From: Streptomyces qinzhouensis
GTDB lineage: Bacteria; Actinomycetota; Actinomycetes; Streptomycetales; Streptomycetaceae
Reading direction: 5' to 3'
DNA: 64,000 bases
NCBI RefSeq assembly: GCF_007856155.1
Contig: NZ_CP042266.1
Coordinates: forward strand, 2,170,001 to 2,234,000
Shown here: piece by piece, positions 47,180 to 55,028 of the stretch
Layout: each line of letters starts with the position of its first letter
How positions within the stretch are numbered: the stretch's first letter is position 1
Notes under the pieces: model-generated
The model's database searches: none
Told to the model about the DNA's origin: nothing
Seen by the model: only the letters and a program-made list of their open reading frames with translations
Made by a program: the position numbers and the translations under genes

Positions 47180-48529
47180 ATGAAGCCACACCGCAAGAGC
47201 CGCTCGTCATCGAGGTCGGGTCCAGGACTCGGCCTCGGGCACAGCCCTGGACGCGGACGCGGCCCCGGACCGGAGCAGGGTCGCGCGGTCCGGGGAGGGC
47301 TGCTCACCGCGGCGTTCACGCTCCTCCCCGTGGCCGTCGTCACCGGTGGCGACGGCTTCCGCGCGGGGCTCGACTTCACCACCGGGGTCCTGTCCCTCCT
47401 CTCCCTGACCGCCGCGGTGGCCTGGGGGCTGATCGCCACCGACCGGCTGCTGCTCTCCCCCCGCCACCGCCTCCTCGCCCAGGCCGTGCACCGGGCGACC
47501 GCGGCGGCGGCGCTCGGATTCCTGGTGCTCCACACGAGCGTGAAACTGACGCTCGGCCATGTGGGGGCGGTCGGCGCGCTGGTCCCCTTCGGACTCGGAT
47601 TCACGAGTACGGAGGGGCTGATCGGCTTCGGTTCACTGGCCGGCCTGCTGATGGTGGTCGCGGGCGCCACGGGGGCGCTGCGCAGTGCGCTGGCGGGCCG
47701 GGTCCGGTTCGCCGGGCGCTGGCGGGCCCTGCACATGCTGGCCTATCCCGCCTGGTGTGCGGCGCTGGTCCACGGGCTGTTCGCCGGGCGTCCGGCGGCG
47801 GGCTGGGTGGTGGCGGTGTACTGCCTGGCGCTGCTGGCGGTCGGGGGCGCGGTCTCCCTGCGGCTGCTGCCCCGCCCCGTACAACGGAGACTGGCGGCGC
47901 GGGTCGCCCTGCTGACGGCGGACGGTACGGCGTCGGCCGCCCCCTCCGGCGCCCCCTGGAGGCCGTTCGTACCGGACGCGTCTGTACCGGACGACGCGCT
48001 CCGGCCCGTAGCGGAAGGGACGGCGGAGGCCTGTTCCGGAGGCCCCGCGCCTTCCGGTTCCGCGGCATTCCCGGGTGGCGAGCCGTTCGGCGCCGTCACC
48101 GGGCCCGGCCGGCCGCGGCCACCGATGCTGGTCCCGCCGTCCCCCCGGTTGTACGAGGCCCCACCGCCCCCGATCCACCCGCCGGACACCAGCCGTGCCT
48201 TTACCGCCCCGGAAACCGTCCACGCGTTCGTGTCACCGGGCATCGGCCACGCTTTCGCCGTCCCCGGGTCCGGTACCGGGCCGGTCGCCGATACCGGGAT
48301 CGCGGCCGCGTACCGCGCGGTGTCCCGCCCCGGCGGCCGGGGCACCTCCGCCCCGGCCCGTACCGCAGCCGAAAACGGAGCCGGGCCGGGCAAGGAAACC
48401 GGAACCAGAACCGGAACCGAGACCGGAACCGGAACCGGCCGGCGGGACGACGCCGGCCGGACCGTGCCCGGTCTCTATCCGCCGCGTTCGGGCGAGCCGT
48501 GGAGCACGCCGGCAGGAGACCGCATATGA
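47180..48529 (+). CDS. Cytochrome-b / ferric-reductase-like membrane protein
   Basis: A 449-aa protein. Residues about 40-220 form six hydrophobic helices with paired histidines suited to heme (VHRATAAAALGFLVLHTSVK and ALHMLAYPAWCAALVHGLF), as in ferric-reductase-like transmembrane domains. The remaining 230 aa are Pro/Gly/Ala-rich, with a Thr-Gly repeat (TGTRTGTETGTGTG), and probably disordered. Its stop overlaps the ATG of the NuoF-like gene (ATGA). Inferred role: heme-carrying membrane electron acceptor for that flavoprotein. Confidence 0.82.
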   Translation: MKPHRKSRSSSRSGPGLGLGHSPGRGRGPGPEQGRAVRGGLLTAAFTLLPVAVVTGGDGFRAGLDFTTGVLSLLSLTAAVAWGLIATDRLLLSPRHRLLAQAVHRATAAAALGFLVLHTSVKLTLGHVGAVGALVPFGLGFTSTEGLIGFGSLAGLLMVVAGATGALRSALAGRVRFAGRWRALHMLAYPAWCAALVHGLFAGRPAAGWVVAVYCLALLAVGGAVSLRLLPRPVQRRLAARVALLTADGTASAAPSGAPWRPFVPDASVPDDALRPVAEGTAEACSGGPAPSGSAAFPGGEPFGAVTGPGRPRPPMLVPPSPRLYEAPPPPIHPPDTSRAFTAPETVHAFVSPGIGHAFAVPGSGTGPVADTGIAAAYRAVSRPGGRGTSAPARTAAENGAGPGKETGTRTGTETGTGTGRRDDAGRTVPGLYPPRSGEPWSTPAGDRI

Positions 48530-50082
48530 ACATCCCCCTTCCCGATGTCCCCGAGGTCCGCGCCGTCGGCCTGCCCCAGCTCACCCGGGGCTTCGATCTC
48601 GTCGACCGGCTCGACCTGCCGACGCATCTGAAGGTGCACGGCCCACTGGCCCCCGTGCCGGGCGAACTGCTGGCCCGGCTCGCGGAGGGGATCGCCCTGC
48701 GCGGCCGCGGCGGTGCGGGCTTCCCCTTCGGGCGGAAACTGCGCTCGGTCGCCGACTCCGCGATCCGGCGGGGCGTACGGCCTGTCGTCGTGGTGAACGG
48801 CAGCGAGGGGGAACCCGCCTGCCGCAAGGACACCGTGCTGCTCAACCGCGCGCCGCATCTGATCCTGGACGGTGCCCTGCTGGCCGCCGAGGCGCTCGGC
48901 GCCCGCACCCTGGTCGTCGCCGTGACCCGCGACTCCACCGAGATCTCGGTACGGGCGGCCCTGGCCGAGCGCGGCCTGACGAACCGGCGGGGACGATCGC
49001 TGCGCGCCCGGGTCGTCCGTACCCCCGAGCGCATGGTCTCGGGCGAGGCGTCCTCGGTGATCCGCGCGATCAACGGCGGACCCGCCCTGCCCCCGGGCCG
49101 CCGGTCCCGGGCGGCCGGCAGCGGAGTCGGCGGCGCGCCGACGCTGCTGTCGAACGCCGAAACGTTTGCGCAGCTGGCGGTCGCCGCCCGGATCGGTGCC
49201 GACCGTTTCCGGCGCTCCGGTACGGACTCCGAACCGGGCACGGTTCTGCTGACGGTCTCCGGCGCGGTGGCCCGCCCCATGGTGGTCGAGGTGCCCACGG
49301 GGGTGCCGCTCAGGTACGTCCTCCGGCTGGCGGGGGCGCCGCCATTCCCTCAAGGAGTGCTCACCGGGGGGTACCACGGGAATTGGATCTACGGGCCGGC
49401 GGTCGACGAGACCGTGGTGTCACGCGCGTCGCTGGCGGCCGTCGGCGGCTCCCTCGGCGCGGGCGCGATCCTGCCCGTCGGCCCGGAGACCTGCCCACTG
49501 GGCGAGGCCCTGCGGGTGGCGAGCTGGCTGGCCGCCGAGACCGCCGGGCAGTGCGGACCATGCCGGCTCGGACTGCCCGCGGCCGCCGGCGGACTGGCCG
49601 ATGTGATCGGCGGCGGCGGACCGGCCGCCCTGGAGGCACTGCGCGAGGTCACCCGGGCCGTCCAGGGCCGGGGCGCCTGCAAGCACCCCGACGGTTCGGC
49701 CCGCTTCTTCACCTCCGCGCTGTCCGTCTTCACGGACGATCTGGCCGCCCATGTCCTCCGGGGCACCTGCGGCCGGGAGACGACGGGTGTGCTGCCGCTC
49801 CCCCTGCCCGGATACCGGGAGGCGGAGAAAGCCGTCCCGAGCGGCGAGAAGATGCTCATCGACTGGACGCTGTGCCAGGGGCACGGGCTCTGCGCGGACC
49901 TCGTCCCGGAGCTGATCCGGATCGGCCCGGACGGCTATCCCACGGTCGCCGATGCCGTCGTACCGGCCCATCTGCGCGGCCGGGCCCAGCGGGCGGTACG
50001 ACGCTGTCCGGCCCTCGCGCTGCGCATCGAGCGGACGCGGTTGCCCGCACCCGGTACGGCACTGATCCTGAGACAGCGCTGA
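48526..50082 (+). CDS. NuoF-like flavoprotein fused to a ferredoxin
   Basis: A 518-aa protein related to complex I subunit NuoF: LRGRGGAGFPFGRKL (NADH/FMN loop, about residues 58-71), VVNGSEGEPACRKDTVLL, an SLBB domain (VEVPTGVPLRYVLRLAGAP) and the 4Fe-4S site. In that site the usual ESCGxCxPC reads ETAGQCGPCR, so the first cysteine is Ala. The last about 70 aa are a ferredoxin with CQGHGLC and RRCP, spacing of a 3Fe-4S type. AGGAG precedes the ATG, which overlaps the cytochrome-like gene. Inferred: transfer of electrons from NAD(P)H to the membrane heme protein. Confidence 0.88.
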   Translation: MNIPLPDVPEVRAVGLPQLTRGFDLVDRLDLPTHLKVHGPLAPVPGELLARLAEGIALRGRGGAGFPFGRKLRSVADSAIRRGVRPVVVVNGSEGEPACRKDTVLLNRAPHLILDGALLAAEALGARTLVVAVTRDSTEISVRAALAERGLTNRRGRSLRARVVRTPERMVSGEASSVIRAINGGPALPPGRRSRAAGSGVGGAPTLLSNAETFAQLAVAARIGADRFRRSGTDSEPGTVLLTVSGAVARPMVVEVPTGVPLRYVLRLAGAPPFPQGVLTGGYHGNWIYGPAVDETVVSRASLAAVGGSLGAGAILPVGPETCPLGEALRVASWLAAETAGQCGPCRLGLPAAAGGLADVIGGGGPAALEALREVTRAVQGRGACKHPDGSARFFTSALSVFTDDLAAHVLRGTCGRETTGVLPLPLPGYREAEKAVPSGEKMLIDWTLCQGHGLCADLVPELIRIGPDGYPTVADAVVPAHLRGRAQRAVRRCPALALRIERTRLPAPGTALILRQR

Positions 50083-50119
50083 TCCCGAGACACACACTGA
50101 GCGGCCGGAAACAACAGAA

Positions 50120-50150
50120 ATCCCGCCGGACCGAATGGTCCCGGCGGGAT
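50120..50150 (-). terminator. Hairpin between the NuoF-like gene and tRNA-Ala, likely bidirectional
   Basis: ATCCCGCCGGACC pairs with GGTCCCGGCGGGAT, 13 bp with one bulged C. Read on the minus strand it is followed by TTTCTGTTGTTT, so it is a good terminator for the tRNA; on the plus strand it could also end the NuoF-like transcript. Confidence 0.75.
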
Positions 50151-50163
50151 TCTCTGATGAGAG

Positions 50164-50236
50164 TGGAGCTAAGGAGAATTGAACTCCTGACCTCCTGCAT
50201 GCCATGCAGGCGCTCTACCAACTGAGCTATAGCCCC
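50164..50236 (-). tRNA. tRNA-Ala (anticodon GGC)
   Basis: A 73-nt cloverleaf on the minus strand. Acceptor GGGGCTA/TAGCTCC, D arm AGCTCAGTTGGTAGAGC, anticodon stem CCTGC/GCAGG with loop ATGGCAT (anticodon GGC), T arm AGGAGTTCAATTCTCCT. CCA is not encoded. Identical to the tRNA at 53633-53705. Confidence 0.96.
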
Positions 50237-50482
50237 TTGTGAGATGCCGCCCGGCCGGTTTTTCCTCCGTGTCCCGGCGACGTGGACAACATTAACGCCC
50301 TCCCGCCCGCATCACCAAATCCATATCGGCCCCCGCCCGGAGACCGGCGGGGCAGCGGAAACGGACCGGTCGGCCGGGGTCGGAACGGAGCCGGGACCGG
50401 GCCCGGTCCCGGGCCGGGAAGGGGAAGGGGAAGGGGAGGGGAGCAGGGACAGGAGACGGGGGCAGGGGGCGGGAACGGGCTC

Positions 50483-50716
50483 CTATGCCGTGGCGAAGGA
50501 GTAGAAGCGCTTCAGAGTGCAGTGTTCGTCGAGCAGACGGCCGTAGATCGGTTCGCCTTCGAGCTCGCGGTACGTCTCGATCGGGTCGCCTTTTATGATC
50601 AGCGCCCTTGCGCACTCCTCGCACCAGTACTGGTACTCGGGGTTGATCGGGTCCATGTCGCGGACGATGGGCGTACCACTGCCGCACCAGTCGCATTTAC
50701 GCCTGTGTGCACCCAT
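50483..50716 (-). CDS. Small zinc-finger protein
   Basis: A 77-aa protein with two cysteine pairs, RRKCDWCGSGTPIVRD and YWCEECARALI, forming a zinc ribbon, then a mixed tail ending TLKRFYSFATA. The function is unknown; small zinc proteins of this kind often bind nucleic acid or proteins. It starts 3 bp after the stop of the other zinc protein, so the two are one operon. ATG 50716. Confidence 0.8.
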   Translation of the reverse strand: MGAHRRKCDWCGSGTPIVRDMDPINPEYQYWCEECARALIIKGDPIETYRELEGEPIYGRLLDEHCTLKRFYSFATA

Positions 50717-50719
50717 CAG

Positions 50720-50884
50720 TCAGTTCCAGTTGTGGCCGCAGGACGTGCACACGTAAGAGACTCCACCATTGTCGCCGAGGACCTGGGCGACATGCGCCGA
50801 TCCGCAGGACGGGCAACTGAGGATCACGCGTATGCCCGGAGCCACGAGCTGGGCGCATACGGCCTGGCTCGTGCTGGCGGACAT
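50720..50884 (-). CDS. Very small zinc-ribbon protein
   Basis: A 54-aa protein with ILSCPSCGSAHVAQVLGDNG and YVCTSCGHNWN, two CxxC knuckles about 20 residues apart, as in a C4 zinc ribbon of TFIIS/RPB9 type. ATG 50884 gives MSASTSQAVCAQLVAPG. First gene of a two-gene run. No function assigned. Confidence 0.8.
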   Translation of the reverse strand: MSASTSQAVCAQLVAPGIRVILSCPSCGSAHVAQVLGDNGGVSYVCTSCGHNWN

Positions 50885-50955
50885 CGTGCTCTCCCTCCCG
50901 TACTGGCCGGTGTCCCCTCCGGCCGTCCGATTCTGCCACGACAGCCCGATCCGGG

Positions 50956-52422
50956 TCAGGAGCGTTTGCGGACGAGACCTGCGAAGGTTCCGGCGACGGA
51001 GGCGGCGGCCAGTGCCGCCGCGACCCACCACCACGCGTCGGCGGAACCCGCCGCGCCCACCGCGCCGCCCTGGCCGAACGCCGCCCGCCGGTCGAGGAAG
51101 AACGACCCGAAGGCGGCCACTCCGACGATCTGGCCGAGCTGGGTGACGGTCACCAGCAGCCCGCTGGCGTCGGCCGCGTCCTCGGTACGGACCGTCGCCA
51201 GCGCCCCGGCGAGCGCGGGGCTGTAGGCGGCGGCGAGCCCGGCCCCGAGGGCGGCCAGTGCGGCGTACAGCGGGAGTCCGCCGCCGTCGCCGTCCCGCAG
51301 CAGCACCCCACTGGCGAGCAGGGCGAGAGCGGTGACCGCGAACCCGCCGGGGACCAGCGCGGGTTGGAGGCTCGCGGGCAGTCTGCGCCAGGTGAGTCCG
51401 GTCACCCCGAAGGCCAGGGCGGTGGGCAGGGCCGTCAGCCCGGCGCGCAGGGCGCCGTATCCGAGGCCGTTCTGGAGGTGCAGGGTGAGGGCGAAGACAC
51501 AGCCCGCGTTGACCGCCATGGCCAGGGCGATCCGGGCGACGGCCGTTCCCATGCCGGGGATCCGCAGTACCCGGGGAGCGATCAGCGGGGCTCCGCCGCG
51601 GCGGGCCGGCCGGGCCTCGTACACCAGGAACACCGCGAGCAGGACGGCCGTCGCGACCAGGCTGGACCAGGTCCAGGCCGGCCAGCCGTGCTCCTGGCCG
51701 AGGACCAGGGGCACGGTGAACAGTCCGACCACGGCGGCGAAGAGGACGAGGCCGGGAAGGTCGAGGCCGCGGCCCCGGCCGGCGGGCCGGTCCGGCGGCA
51801 GCACCCGGGCGCCCAGCACCAGCAGGACGGCGCCGATCGGCACATTGATCAGGAACACGGGCCGCCAGCCGAGGCCGAGGAGGTCGGCGCTGACGAGCAG
51901 GCCGCCCGCCACCAGACCGGCGACGGCCCCGACGGCGAGCACCGCCGCGTACGCGCCGAGCGCCCGCACCCGTGCCTCGCCCGTGAAGTTCCGCTGGATC
52001 AGGCTCAGCACCTGTGGGATGAGCAGGGCCGCGCCCGCGCCCTGGACCAGCCGGAAGGCGATCAACTGCCCGGTCTCCGCGGCCAGACCGCAGGCCAGGG
52101 ACGCCGCCGTGAAGAGCGCGAGCCCGGCCAGCCAGGCCCTCCGGTGGCCGATGAGCTCGCCCAGCCGGGCACCGGTGATCAGCAGGATCGCGTACGCGAC
52201 GGTGTATCCGGCGACGACGAGCTGCAACTGGGCACTGGACGCGCCGAGTTCCGTACGGATCGTGGGCGCGGCCACATGGACCACGAAGACATCGAGGAGC
52301 GCCATGAACTGGGCGGCCAGCACCAGCGCCAGCAGCGCTCCGGGGCGATTGTCGGTGCCGGGGTCTTTACTGGAAGCCGGAGAGCCGGGCGGGGCCGGGA
52401 GCGGAGTGGAGGTCGTGGACAT
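50956..52422 (-). CDS. MFS transporter, DHA2 (EmrB/QacA) type
   Basis: A 488-aa drug-type exporter with about 14 helices: FMALLDVFVVHVAAPTIRTELG (motif D1), GARLGELIGHRRAWLAGLAL (motif A), FRLVQGAGAALLIPQVLSL (motif B) and AGGLLVSADLLGLGWRPVFL (motif C). It is divergent from an MmyB-type regulator 102 bp away, a common regulator-exporter pairing. ATG 52422. The substrate is unknown. Confidence 0.92.
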   Translation of the reverse strand: MSTTSTPLPAPPGSPASSKDPGTDNRPGALLALVLAAQFMALLDVFVVHVAAPTIRTELGASSAQLQLVVAGYTVAYAILLITGARLGELIGHRRAWLAGLALFTAASLACGLAAETGQLIAFRLVQGAGAALLIPQVLSLIQRNFTGEARVRALGAYAAVLAVGAVAGLVAGGLLVSADLLGLGWRPVFLINVPIGAVLLVLGARVLPPDRPAGRGRGLDLPGLVLFAAVVGLFTVPLVLGQEHGWPAWTWSSLVATAVLLAVFLVYEARPARRGGAPLIAPRVLRIPGMGTAVARIALAMAVNAGCVFALTLHLQNGLGYGALRAGLTALPTALAFGVTGLTWRRLPASLQPALVPGGFAVTALALLASGVLLRDGDGGGLPLYAALAALGAGLAAAYSPALAGALATVRTEDAADASGLLVTVTQLGQIVGVAAFGSFFLDRRAAFGQGGAVGAAGSADAWWWVAAALAAASVAGTFAGLVRKRS

Positions 52423-52524
52423 GATCCCGAGGCTGGGGCCGCCGGGATACGGGGAGTGAGAGCCCACTGATCCTGGTACCGGCACCACCTGGCAAGGAGG
52501 GGCGCAGACATCGACGATGGGGGT

Positions 52525-53505
52525 GTGACGGCGATGACGACCACGGGCGCGGCGGACACCGCGCCGGGGACCGCGACGGGCGGGAGCGGGACGCACAGGG
52601 ACGAGCGAGACGGGGCCGAGAGGCTCAGGGGCGAGGAGCGCGGGGACGCGGGGCGCGGTGGGGGCCGGGGCTGCCGCCGCAGACCCGAGCTGGCGGCGTT
52701 CCTGCGCAGTCGCCGGGCCCGGGTGACGCCCGCCGATGTCGGGATGCCCCCGGGCCTGCGGCGGCGTACCCCCGGGCTGCGCCGTGAGGAGGTGGCCCAG
52801 CTCTCCGGGGTGGGTGTGACCTGGTACACATGGCTGGAGCAGGGGCGTCCGATCAACGCCTCGCCGCAGGTGCTGAACGCGGTCGCGCGGACGCTGAGGC
52901 TGGACGCGTCGGAGCGTGAGCATCTCTACCACCTCGCGAAGGTTCCGTACGAGCAGAGACCCGGCGCGGACGTCGACGAGGACAGCGGCGGGGTCGGCCC
53001 GGAGATCCGGTCGATCCTCGACGCCCTCGATCCGCGTCCGGCCGTGGTCTACAACTCCCGGTACGACGTGCTGGCCACCAACCGCTCCTACGACCGGCTC
53101 TTCCGGACCGATCTGTTCCAGGGGCCGGGGCGGAAGAACGCCCTGTGGACGCTTTTCGCGGCGGCCGACAAGGACGATTGCCCGATGCGCCATCCGGAGG
53201 TGGAACTGCCACTGATGGTGGCCCAGTTCCGGGCGGCGTACGGACGCCATGTGGGCGATCCCGTCTGGGAGTCGTTCGTCCGGGAGCTGTCACGGTCCAG
53301 TGAGTACTTCGCCGAACTGTGGCGGAGCGGGAACGTGGTGCACCCGGGGCCCCGGGTGAAGGTGTTCCGGCACCCCGGTGTGGGCGAGATGCGGTGGTCG
53401 TCGGTGTCGATGGAGATCAACGGCCTGCCGGAGTGCCGGATGGTCGTCTACTCCCCGGGCGACGAGGAGAGCGCCCGCCGGCTCGACACCCTCCCCCGGC
53501 TCTGA
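52525..53505 (+). CDS. XRE/MmyB-type helix-turn-helix regulator
   Basis: A 326-aa protein. After a Gly/Arg-rich leader, an XRE helix-turn-helix spans about residues 55-125 (GLRREEVAQLSGVGVTWYTWLEQGR), followed by the MmyB ligand-binding domain (PAVVYNSRYDVLATNRSYDRLF ... FVRELSRSSEYFAELWRSGNV). These regulators usually control a divergent neighbour, here the MFS gene. GTG at 52525 or ATG three codons later may be the start. Confidence 0.92.
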   Translation: MTAMTTTGAADTAPGTATGGSGTHRDERDGAERLRGEERGDAGRGGGRGCRRRPELAAFLRSRRARVTPADVGMPPGLRRRTPGLRREEVAQLSGVGVTWYTWLEQGRPINASPQVLNAVARTLRLDASEREHLYHLAKVPYEQRPGADVDEDSGGVGPEIRSILDALDPRPAVVYNSRYDVLATNRSYDRLFRTDLFQGPGRKNALWTLFAAADKDDCPMRHPEVELPLMVAQFRAAYGRHVGDPVWESFVRELSRSSEYFAELWRSGNVVHPGPRVKVFRHPGVGEMRWSSVSMEINGLPECRMVVYSPGDEESARRLDTLPRL

Positions 53506-53591
53506 GGCACCCCCGGCACGCCCGCCGGCTCCGGCGCGGCGGGAATCCGGAACGGTGGCGGGAGGCGGCCCCAAAAGGGAGAGGGACAAGC

Positions 53592-53626
53592 GGAAACCCC
53601 GCCCTCGGTACGAGGACGGGGTTTCC
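53592..53626 (-). terminator. Hairpin after the second tRNA-Ala
   Basis: GGAAACCCCGCCCTCG pairs with CGAGGACGGGGTTTCC, 16 bp with one mismatch and a 3-nt loop. It lies directly after the tRNA on the minus strand, and could also terminate the regulator gene on the plus strand. Confidence 0.8.
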
Positions 53627-53632
53627 GGGCTG

Positions 53633-53705
53633 TGGAGCTAAGGAGAATTGAACTCCTGACCTCCTGCATGCCATGCAGGCGCTCTACCAACTGAGCTATA
53701 GCCCC
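53633..53705 (-). tRNA. tRNA-Ala (anticodon GGC), second copy
   Basis: Base-for-base identical to the 73-nt tRNA-Ala at 50164-50236 and in the same orientation; anticodon GGC in loop ATGGCAT. CCA not encoded. The flanking hairpins differ, so only the tRNA itself is duplicated. Confidence 0.96.
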
Positions 53706-53799
53706 TGGTGTTCTTCGCGCTCGGCGCTGCGAACAAGAAGAACTTTAGCCTGCGACCTGCCGGAAAGGGAAATCCGGGGGAGGCGGGGCCGGGGGCGGC

Positions 53800-54456
53800 T
53801 CAGGTGTCGTCGCCGAGGACGGGCTCCGGGAGGGTGCCCGCGTTGTGCTCCAGCAGCCGCCAGCCGCGTGCGCCCTCGCCGAGGACCGACCAGCAGCAGT
53901 TGGAGAGGCCGCCGAGGCTCTCCCAGTGCCCGGACTCCAGACCGAGAAGCCGGCCGATGGTGGTGCGGATGGTGCCGCCGTGGCTGACCACGACCAGCGT
54001 GCCGTTCTCCGGGAGCTTCTCGGCATGGTGGAGGACGACCGGAGCGGCCCGGTCGGCCACCTCGGTCTCCAGCTCGCCGCCGCCCCGGCGCACGGACTCG
54101 CCGCGCTTCCAGGCCGTGTACTGCTCGTTGTACCGCTCGATGATCTCCTGGTGGGTCAGCCCCTGCCAGGCACCGGCGTAGGTCTCCCGCAGTCCCTCGT
54201 CGTATGTGACGTCGAGGCCGGTGACATCGGCCAGCTCGCCGGCGGTGGCGGCGGCCCGCTTCAGATCGGAGGCGATGATCGCGTCCGGCTCCAGGGAGGC
54301 CAGCAGCCGGGCGGCACGCCGGGCCTGGGTGATTCCGGTCTCGGTGAGCGCGATGTCCGTGGTGCCCTGGAAGCGGCGCTCCAGATTCCAGGAGGTCTGG
54401 CCGTGCCGCCACAGGACGAGGCGGCGGCCGGTGCGCTTGTAGGCGTCCTCGTTCAG
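53800..54456 (-). CDS. Histidine phosphatase family protein (CTG start)
   Basis: Phosphoglycerate-mutase-like phosphatase of 218 aa. RLVLWRHGQTSWNLERRFQG carries the catalytic RHG and GLRETYAGAWQGLTHQEI the acidic loop; VVVSHGGTIRT holds the second His. In this frame TGA is followed by GCT GAA CTG AAC GAG GAC, and there is no ATG, GTG or TTG before the RHG motif. The CTG at 54456 overlaps the rsfS stop (CTGA) exactly as coupled genes usually do, so CTG is the likely start codon. Confidence 0.85.
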   Translation of the reverse strand: MNEDAYKRTGRRLVLWRHGQTSWNLERRFQGTTDIALTETGITQARRAARLLASLEPDAIIASDLKRAAATAGELADVTGLDVTYDEGLRETYAGAWQGLTHQEIIERYNEQYTAWKRGESVRRGGGELETEVADRAAPVVLHHAEKLPENGTLVVVSHGGTIRTTIGRLLGLESGHWESLGGLSNCCWSVLGEGARGWRLLEHNAGTLPEPVLGDDT

Positions 54457-54884
54457 TTCAGCTCACCGTCCGCGCCACCGGTCAGCTCCGCGTGCTCCTT
54501 GCCCTTGCCGCGGGTCTTGACCGCGTCCTCGGGCAGGGACAGCTCGGGGCAGTCCTTCCACAGCCGCTCCAGAGCGTAGAAGACCCGCTCCTCGCTGTGC
54601 TGGACGTGGACCACGATGTCGACGTAGTCGAGGAGGATCCAACGGGCGTCGCGGTCGCCCTCGCGGCGCACCGGCTTGGCGCCGAGGTCCTTGAGCAGCC
54701 GCTCCTCGATCTCGTCGACGATCGACTTGACCTGGCGGTCGTTGGGCGCGGAGGCGATCAGGAAGGCGTCGGTGATGGACAGAACATCGCTGACGTCGTA
54801 GGCGATGATGTCGTGTGCGAGCCGGTCGGCGGCCGCTTGGGCGGCGGCGTTGACAAGCTCGACGGAGCGCTCGGTTGCGGTCAC
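54453..54884 (-). CDS. rsfS: Ribosome silencing factor RsfS
   Basis: Binds L14 and blocks subunit joining in starvation. The 143-aa protein has the RsfS core DIIAYDVSDVLSITDAFLIA, NDRQVKSIVDEIEERL, and ARWILLDYVDIVVHVQHSEERVFYALERLW in pieces. GTG 54884 (MTATERSVELVNAAAQ) chosen. The order nadD, LytR_C protein, rsfS, phosphatase is a conserved actinobacterial run; it is coupled to the phosphatase gene. Confidence 0.96.
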   Translation of the reverse strand: MTATERSVELVNAAAQAAADRLAHDIIAYDVSDVLSITDAFLIASAPNDRQVKSIVDEIEERLLKDLGAKPVRREGDRDARWILLDYVDIVVHVQHSEERVFYALERLWKDCPELSLPEDAVKTRGKGKEHAELTGGADGELN

Positions 54885-55028
54885 TGGCTGGCTTTCGTCG
54901 GCGGTCGTGTACCAGACAAGGGTCTCACGGACCGCCGACATCCCTTTCCGGGTTTCCCGGGCGCCGTCCCCGCCCCGGCCCCGCGGCCCCGGTGCGGGCG
55001 CCGAGGGGCCGGGGACGGCGGGGCCGGG

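Noticed and set aside
53716..54412. Alternative frames across the phosphatase gene with ordinary start codons
   Set aside because: They lack the RHG and SHGGT motifs, which lie only in the CTG-started frame.
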